A stretch of 24,363 nt of DNA, taken from NCBI GenBank assembly GCA_015680685.1, contig MNCI01008715.1, positions 1-24,363 of the forward strand, read 5' to 3'. This document shows, piece after piece, positions 18,100 through 24,363 of the stretch (within the stretch, counting starts at the first letter, position 1; every line of letters starts with the position of its first letter). The notes under the pieces were generated by a model. That model was not told the DNA's origin, did no database searches, and saw only the letters and a list, made by a program, of their open reading frames with translations. This DNA comes from Gnetum montanum (Eukaryota > Streptophyta > Gnetopsida > Gnetales > Gnetaceae). A program made the position numbers and the translations under genes.

Positions 18100-20382
18100 T
18101 GTTGGAGCAGGTGGTAGTGGAACTACCAGTGTAGGAGTGGCGGATGGATTTAGAGGATGCTATGGATGTGGAGCATCTCCTGGAGAATAAGGAGTCCTTC
18201 TGAAGTACTCTTAAACTTGGTAGTGAGGTTGTGGAGTTGTGTGATTCATAGAGTTACTTGGAGAAACTGGTTGCTGCACATAATAGCCATAAGGATCAGG
18301 TTGTTGGTAAGGGTATCGTTGTCTAGGCGGTGGCATCCCCCATGACTATGGATGTTGCCACTACTAATGTTGCCTAATGGGTTTTGGTGGAGTTCCACTT
18401 GGATAGTACGTTAATGGTTGGTGAAACTACCTTGGGTTACCTTGGGGATAAGGTAACCTTCGGGGTGCTTGCCATTGGTTAAGTCTTGGGTTAAGTGCAT
18501 ACACCCCAGACTCTTGTAGATGTGAGATGATTGGATGACATCCCTTAGGATGGTCATATTGGCAGATCTCACATCCACCGTCATTGTCTGTGTCTAAGTC
18601 CACAACCTCATCGGAGATAGTTATTTTTCCCTTACCCTTGTTATGTGTAGGGCCTGAATCTCTCTGCTTTTTCTTGTCTTAGTCACTACTTCGTTCCTCC
18701 TTAGACTCCTCTATGATCTTTAGGATAGTTTTAAGTCTAGAGTCTAAGGAATCCCACAATTGATCCACCTTAGCCGACACTTCGGTTAACTTCTGGAGTG
18801 ACAAGGTTTTTTAGTTCACCAACTCTTCGAGTGGTGACTCATCCTCTTCATTGCAAAATTTTACTCCCTTCTTCTGAAGGGAAGGATCATGATTATATTC
18901 TTCTGTACTTTCTCTTTTTTGTAGCTCCCCTTCTTCTTTGGCTACTTGCTCTAACAAGCGATGAATTTCATGGGATCTAAGTTCTAATAGTTTCCCTTGG
19001 GCATAAGTCCCAAGGGTTCTCCTAGTTTCATACCTTAGCCCATCTACGAGGTGGCGGAGTTGATCCTGTTGTGCGTAACCATGGCCTAGGCAATGATGTA
19101 GCAATGCATAGTATCGGCCCATGGCAACATCCAAGGGTTCGTGATTACCTTGTTTCCATCCTTGGATCTTTTTATGCAAGTTAGACACTATGGAGTATGT
19201 TTGGTATTTATCATTGAACAATTCTAACATCGTACTCCATCTCCTAATGGTTTCCAGTTCTAAGGACCGGTACCAACTCTCTGCTTCCTTTGTGAGTGTC
19301 CTAGGAAACAACTTTAGTTTTAGCCACTCATTCTCTATTTTTTGCAAGGCGTAGGCATCGTGGAATACCTATAAATGACTTTGTGGATCAGCGTTGTATC
19401 CCTCTTTGAAGCATGGGATATTATTCATATCTAATCTTTTGATCCTACTATCTTTTTGATGCCTTGTCGTTATCCTAACTATCTCTGTGATGTCTAGCAT
19501 ACTTTGGGTTGCAAGTAGGGGCTTGTCATGATCATCTCTTTCATGACGTCTATGATGTCTACCTCATTTTCTACTTTCCCTTCGTTCGTGCCCTTGTCCT
19601 CGCTCTCGACTCTCTTGTCAAGGTCCCTCATTTTTCCTACCTCTATCCTTACCATTATGCTCTTAGTGGCTGCACCTAGATGTGGAAGGAGAGTGTGAGT
19701 GATGTGATGAAGGGGAAGAAGAAGGAGAACCATCGCCATGATGATGCTTCTTACCTTCTCTTCGACTACTACGACCCTGATCATGATGACGATCTAAGTG
19801 TTTGTCCTTGTCATGTGTTGTTGTTCCCTCAGTGAACAGTTGGAATTCATGGGGATTAGAACCAGGGTTGTCTATCATAGAGTGTAGGTTCTGATACCCC
19901 ACCTCCTCACCATTATTAGGAGGGGGAACTTCATTGGATGGAGAACCCGTTATAAGTGGTTCACCATCTTCAATTTCACTTAGGATGTGCGGGACCCCTT
20001 TACCCTTCAATAGTGTATGGTGGCTCTCTTGCCTTGAGTCCCTTGAATGTTGTGCTTCTATGGGATGATAACCCCTTATGTCGATATCGCCTACAACGTA
20101 TTCAGCATATAACTGTGTCATGCTGATCTGTGCCAAAGCACGGAGGAGCATGTTTGGGACTGACTGATTTGGAGGTAACACTATGTTACCTTGCAAATCT
20201 CTCCATCTCAGTTGTTCATCTTGATGGAGGATAAAGGTAAAATATGGAATATACTCATCGAGATGAGTATAGACTATCTGATGCTGTTGAGGAACTAGTG
20301 GATTTCGGTTATGTGTTTGATGTTGCCGATTGTTTCTAGTATAATCCCTAGGCGGTGAATTGCTCTTGTTAGAAGAAGACAT
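18100..20382 (-). pseudogene. gag: E2 gag remnant, best-preserved copy
   Basis: The start is the ATG at 20382 (MSSSNKSNSPPRDYT). The first segment, 239 codons to 19663, has LVPQQHQIVYTHLDEYIPYF and an LLRALAQISM segment, then a Ser/His-rich tail (SPSSSPSSHHSHSP). Four stops, TAA, TGA, TGA and TAG, interrupt 19664-19380. The capsid-like segment from 19347 to 18811 has LKLFPRTLTKEAESWYRSLE, NDKYQTYS, EPLDVAMGRYYALLHHC and GLRYETRRTLGTYAQGKL, typical of plant retrotransposon Gag. The zinc knuckle C-x2-C-x3-H-x3-C-H is at 18574-18538. The rest is Pro/Gln-rich and flows into protease with no frameshift. About 760 codons in one frame with only stop-type damage suggests decay by point changes. Confidence 0.88.
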
Positions 20383-20505
20383 TGTTATTTAATTTGGTGT
20401 GCTATTAACCGTTATATAATTTTTTGTTTAATTAACCCTAAGGTTCATTTAAGCTCCCAACTATGTGGATAATTTTCTATGTTCTACTTAATGCACAAAC
20501 ACTTA

Positions 20506-20524
20506 GTCCTTGGCAACGGCGCCA
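20506..20524 (-). other. E2 primer-binding site
   Basis: On the minus strand it reads TGGCGCCGTTGCCAAGGAC, identical to E1, after one T behind the LTR. It is the likely aspartate-tRNA-type primer site of the family. Confidence 0.85.
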
Positions 20525-20525
20525 A

Positions 20526-21102
20526 TGATGAGTGGGGAGGTACCCCTACACTTAACCATACGAATAGGAGCGTAGCACGTGCGATCTGGTCGAACTCCAC
20601 AGACTAAGTTTCTACACACCTTATGGAACACTTAAGGTTAATCATTCATTATCTTCCTAGACTTACTTGTAGTTGTCATGGTTGTATGGTTAAGTAAGTC
20701 TGAGGTATGTGATTTTTATCTCTTTTCTGTTTTATCTCCTATGCTATTAAGGTGAAGGGTGAAGAGACTAATTCACTAACTTTAACTAACTAACTAAGTC
20801 TAAATTAACCTAGCATTAGCATCCATTCCCACTTACCGTTCACACNGGGTACAATATTTGCTCGAATAAAGATTTGTTCACTTTGGAGTTCCTACTGTGG
20901 GTACATGGAAATTAATCTATCTCTAGAGAGGTAAAACTACTAGAGTTTTGCTATGGTCTAAGCCTAGGATGGGAAACAAGGGAGAGCTGCCTCTTCTTTA
21001 TAGACTTGGAGACGCACCGTGATATCGAGTACGTGATATCGCGAAGGATGATGCGATATCATGTACACGATATCGCGGCGGCCGTGATATCGTGTCCCAT
21101 CA
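20526..21102 (-). repeat. E2 5' LTR with N and missing internal segment
   Basis: It begins TGATGGGACACGATATC at 21102 and ends CACTCATCA at 20526, 577 bp as assembled. A TATA-like TATAAAG lies at 21003-20997. Five GATATC copies lie at 21021, 21035, 21055, 21069 and 21086. At the N (20846) it jumps from the part equivalent to E1 5369 to the part equivalent to about 5609, so about 240 bases present in E1 (with the AATAAAG signal) are absent or hidden by the gap. U5 then matches E1. Confidence 0.85.
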
Positions 21103-21109
21103 AACATAA

Positions 21110-21830
21110 TGGGAGTTCCTAAGAAAAAAAGGAGTATATATCAATTTCTAAGACCTAATTATGGCAACTATCAAAGATGACTTCCCTTTGCCTAGTATTG
21201 ATAAAATTATCAATACTACGGCTAGACATGCCTTATTATCCTTTATGGATGGGTTCTTAGGATATAACCAAATTAGGATTAACTTAGAGCATTAACTTTT
21301 TACAACCTTCATGACCCCTTGGGGTACCTTTTGTTACATCATGATGTCCTTTGGCCTAAAGAACATAGGAGCAACCTACCAAAGAGTGATGACATATATC
21401 TTTAGTGACTACATGCTAGAATTGCTTAATGACTACATAGATGATATAGCTGTTAAATCCAAAATGGCTAACAACCATGCACTTAACCTTGAACTTTTGT
21501 TGAGACTATGTATTAAATATGAGCTTAGGCTTAATCCTAAGAAGTTGTATTTGGTGTAAAAACTAACAAGATGGTTGGCCTTGTAGTATCTAGAGTAGGA
21601 GTACTTGTTAATCCTAATAAGGTTAAGGTGATATCCAACTTGGCAACACCAACCAATCTTAAGGAGATACAGGGATTGCAAGGAAGATTACAATTTATCC
21701 ATAAGTTTATTGTCATGCTTACAGATAAGTTACAACCTATGCAACACTTGTTTAAGAAAGGAGTTCACTATGAGTGGATGGCTCAATGCAAAGAAGTATT
21801 TGAAAACCTTAAGCAAGATTTGGCATAATT
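21110..21830 (+). pseudogene. pol: Tat-like Gypsy reverse transcriptase remnant
   Basis: The readable part starts within RT at VPKKK (about 21115), a few bases after the E2 LTR, so its N-terminus is cut off. Blocks are KDDFPLPSIDKII, SFMDGFLGYNQIRI, TPWGTFCYIMMSFGLKN, GATYQRVMTYIFSD and a complete Y-I-D-D at 21434-21445. ELRLNPKKLYLV and GLVVSRVGVLVNPNKVKVI follow in the thumb region, then LQGRLQFIHKFI and HYEWMAQCKEVFENLKQDL. The F-C-Y.MPFGLKN.GATYQR pattern is that of the Tat lineage, different from E1. Stops at 21295, 21557 and 21826 and small shifts break it. Confidence 0.88.
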
Positions 21831-21834
21831 ACCC

Positions 21835-22060
21835 ATGGTCTATCCCTTGCAAAAGGATAAATCATTTTACATCTACCTTGTTATCTTTGACTCATTCATC
21901 ACCTCTCTACTTTGTAAAAAACAAGATGATGGGGTGGAGCTTTTGATATACTACCTAATTCATGCAATAATTGCACATGAGATCCAATATACCAAAGTAG
22001 AGAAGTATTGTCTAGCCCTAGTCTTCTCATTGAAGAAGTGGTGACACTACCTCTTTAGGA
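21835..22060 (+). pseudogene. pol: Tat-like pol: first RNase H remnant
   Basis: The frame PLQKDKSFYIYLVIFDSFI covers the first strand of the RNase H fold. LLIYYLIHAIIAHEIQYTKVEK and YCLALVFSLKKW follow (21940-22044), which match the usual Y-x-S-R-A-L...Y..IEK...LA pattern with decay. The first catalytic aspartate is not recognisable. It is followed by HYLFRS and a decayed linker to 22390. Confidence 0.75.
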
Positions 22061-22379
22061 GCTAGATCAATGTCATTTGCAAGGACAACATACTTAGATC
22101 CATAATAACCAATATTTATGAGTGTAGTTTTATTTCCCATTTGAAAGCCATAAAAACTAAATTTTACCTCCATCATGTCACTCAAGCATAAAAAAAGGCT
22201 AAGAGATAGCCACACAACTTCTTGTTTCACTGGTAGAAGACCATGTTGTTGTAGATCTTGAATTCCCTAATGAGCATGTCAACATTGTTAATGAAGTACC
22301 TAAGTAATATGAGGCATTTATGTAGTTTGATGAAGCTTCAAATACCCATGAACTTAATTCTATTGCCATCATAACATCA

Positions 22380-22700
22380 GCTTCTAGTGAAATCCAACCT
22401 TTCACCTATCATTTCAAATTCCCATGTACTAACAATGTGGTATAGTATTAAGGATTGATTAGGGAAATGATGGTAGCTCATGACCAAGGAATCAAGTGCA
22501 TAATGATTAAAGATGATTAAAAACTTGTGGTTCACCAACTAATAGAAGTTTATACATGTAAGGTTAAACATTTGGAATCTTACTGTGATTTAGGAAATAA
22601 ATTGATGCAACAATTTATAGACATTAGGATCCAACATGTACCCTAAACTAAGAACATGCTAGTTGGTGCCATTGCAACCTTAGCCCTAAGTATAATGCTT
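22380..22700 (+). pseudogene. pol: Tat-like pol: second (archaeal-type) RNase H remnant
   Basis: Family knowledge: Tat-lineage elements carry an extra RNase H domain after the usual one. Here EIQPFTYHFKFPCTNNVV (about 22390-22443) fits the F.L.FP.TNN.AEYEA block, with two stops at the expected Y-E-A. Then GIKCIMIKDD, a stop, and KLVVHQLIEVYTCK fit the G.SQLVV.Q..GEY block, and FIDIRIQHVP plus NMLVGAIATLAL end it like the N.EADALA.LAS end. The glutamate and aspartate positions are largely lost. Without this domain E1 and this element would both be generic Gypsy; with it the lineage is clear. Confidence 0.75.
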
Positions 22701-24049
22701 GATGTGTTTAGTAAGTTACCTACCTTAATCATGAATTGTGCTATTTCCATCACTCAGAACACTAAAGGCGATTCTATAGCCTTTGTCAAAACTAATCCTC
22801 AAAAGGAGTGGTATGATGATATCAAGTTTTACCTAATCCATGGTGAATCTTCACAGGGTCTAACTACTTCTTAAAAGGACACTGTACATAAAAATAAAAA
22901 TATTATCTTATAATAAATGATAACACACTATGTTGACGGTCATATGATGACATATTTTTAGTGTGCTTAGGCAAAATCAAAACTTGCATAGTCCTTGAGT
23001 AAGGTCATGAGGGCATATATGGGGGACATATAGGACCTAGAGTCATGGCTACTAAAATTAGATTACTAGGTTATTATTGGTATTATATGGAGAGTGAAAA
23101 ATTGTAGTAGGTTAAAACTTATGACATTTGTCAATGATATAATAACCTAATACACATGCCACAAACTGAGTCACACACTACTTAGACAACTTGGCCATTT
23201 CAATGATGGGAATTGGACATCATTAGATCTATAACACCTAAGTCTTCTACATGACATAGCTTTATCATCACTACAATTGATTACTTTACAAAGTGGGTTG
23301 AAACTATTCCCTTAAGGAAGAAAATGTCTCAACAAATCTATAGATTTATACTTGATAACATAGTAGCTCATTTTGGCATACCTATGACCATAGTCATGGA
23401 TAATGGACCATAGTATAGTAGCCAAGAAACAAAAGCCTTTTATCATGACTTAGGTATTAAACATTTCTTTTCATCACCATACTATCCTCAAGCCAATGGA
23501 CAAGATGAAGCTAGTGAAAAAGCTATTATAAACTTGCTAAAAAAAGATGTTAAACAATTATAGACACAAGTGGCATGATAGGCTTGTCCATACACTTTGG
23601 GCCTATTGAACAATCTATTGGACTGCAACTGGTATAATCCCATATAGCCTGGTTTATGATTCTAAAGCTATTTTACCTCTTGAATGATAGGTTTCATCAT
23701 TGAGAGTAGTCCTATTTGACTTCATCAATGATGAACAAAATAAGAAGCTGCATATCATGGACCTGGATGTGATGGAAGAGCAATGGATACAAATACTTGC
23801 TCACATTAAATGATATTAAGAGAGGCATAAACAACAACATCATCATAAATTGAGTAAATGAAAGATCAAGAAAGAAGACATGGTCCTCAAGGTTGTTTGT
23901 GAGCATGTAAACAAATTTTCAGCCAACTAGGAAGGGCCTTTTTTATCATCAAGGCCTATGGAAATGAAGCCTTTAGAGTGGTAGACATGGATGGAAATGA
24001 GTTGGCCAATCCAGTCAACCATTCTTATCTAAAACCTTATTACATCTAA
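22701..24049 (+). pseudogene. pol: Tat-like pol: integrase remnant
   Basis: A linker with KEWYDDIKFYLIHGE comes first (22806-22850). The zinc-binding end has HEGIYGGHIGPRVMATKIRLL (about 23008 on) and a decayed C-x-x-C (YDICQ). The core keeps its first D at 23216-23218 (WELDIIRSI), second D at 23399-23401 (VMDNGP) and E at 23507-23509 (NGQDEASEKAI), so the catalytic triad is intact although stops at 23411 and elsewhere break translation. DYFTKWVETIPL is also clear. The C-terminal module reads EGPFFIIKAYGNEAFRV and ends VNHSYLKPYYI with a stop at 24047-24049. Confidence 0.9.
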
Positions 24050-24363
24050 TATTTTTTCTTGGTAGGTATTGACACTAACATCCATGACCATAATAACTAA
24101 TGACAAGTGAGTGAGCATCCTTTTTTCTATCTCTTTTTGTACAACAAGCGGATTGCAAAACTTTGTAACAATTATGAATTATGATGACATGATTTTCTGA
24201 TTATCTCATGTGGCCTTATGTATTATCATGTAACAACATGTTTTCTTTATCTTATTTTTGTGTTCTCTTAGAGTTGTGTTTATAGGATGAATCTTGAAGT
24301 CATCACAAAGGTGCAACCCATTATGATAGCAAGTTACCATGTGACCTTGGTGCATAAGATTTA
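24050..24363. other. Sequence downstream of the Tat-like pol, nothing recognised
   Basis: T-rich stretches and short words such as GTACAACAAGCGG (24139-24151) follow the integrase stop. They may be the start of that element's 3' untranslated region or LTR. No TG...CA border, purine tract or gene is evident. Confidence 0.4.

Larger units (their letters stand above)
14821..21102 (-). mobile_element. E2: inverted non-autonomous copy of the E1 family
   Basis: Read on the minus strand from 21102, the order is 5' LTR, primer-binding site, gag, protease, then directly the post-pol spacer and a truncated 3' LTR. RT, RNase H and integrase are missing. Sequence matches E1 throughout except for that deletion. 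The retained gag-protease frame is one continuous frame broken by stops only. The arrangement resembles non-autonomous gag-bearing retrotransposons (the TR-GAG class) that rely on pol from relatives. It might equally be a single deletion in an ordinary copy. The right border is clean (CATCA at 21098-21102), followed by the Tat-like pol. The left end is cut at the fold-back with E1. Confidence 0.9.

Overview
This window is plant nuclear DNA made almost entirely of decayed LTR retrotransposons. I see no intact host gene, no tRNA or rRNA gene and no CRISPR array. The element families (Gypsy of Athila-like and Tat-like type, plus a Copia-like LTR piece), the low GC content and the nested layout suggest a seed plant with a large, repeat-rich genome. 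A gymnosperm is plausible, but the species cannot be read from this sequence.

Layout. Positions 1-1260 hold a degenerate, probably Copia-type LTR remnant with an array of short inverted motifs. Positions 1265-1810 hold a broken protease-region fragment resembling Tat-lineage Gypsy elements. Positions 1811-4350 are AT-rich and carry a 34-bp tandem repeat (2109-2312). Positions 4353-4937 on the minus strand hold an unidentified open frame broken by one stop. Positions 5132-14820 hold element 1 (E1), an Athila-like Gypsy element on the plus strand: 5' LTR, primer-binding site, gag, protease, RT, RNase H, integrase, a 1.9-kb post-pol spacer and a truncated 3' LTR. Positions 14821-21102 hold element 2 (E2), a member of the same family on the minus strand: truncated 3' LTR, spacer, gag and protease, then 5' LTR. 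E2 lacks RT, RNase H and integrase through one internal deletion, so it is a non-autonomous gag-protease derivative. Positions 21110-24049 hold a Tat-like Gypsy pol remnant on the plus strand with RT, RNase H, a second RNase H-like domain and integrase. Positions 24050-24363 are featureless.

How the parts relate. E1 and E2 lie tail to tail and meet inside their 3' LTRs at about 14820, giving a fold-back with no spacer. The left flank of E1 and the right flank of E2 do not match as target-site duplications. E2 abuts the Tat-like RT on the right, but the N-terminal half of that RT is not visible left of E1. The join is therefore either a real rearrangement or an assembly misjoin.

Both elements are dead. 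Most in-frame stops fit C-to-T (or G-to-A) changes. In E1 the visible catalytic losses in protease, RT, RNase H and integrase each fit a single G-to-A change. This is the pattern expected from deamination of methylated cytosines in silenced elements. Two single Ns (11884, 20846) mark contig joins; the first is flanked by an exact 41-bp duplication that is almost certainly an assembly artefact.

I did not find a convincing new biological system. The most unusual items are the 14-bp-phased palindrome array upstream of the TATA box in all four LTRs, the fold-back junction, a conserved open frame in the post-pol spacer of both copies, and the unidentified minus-strand frame at 4353-4937.
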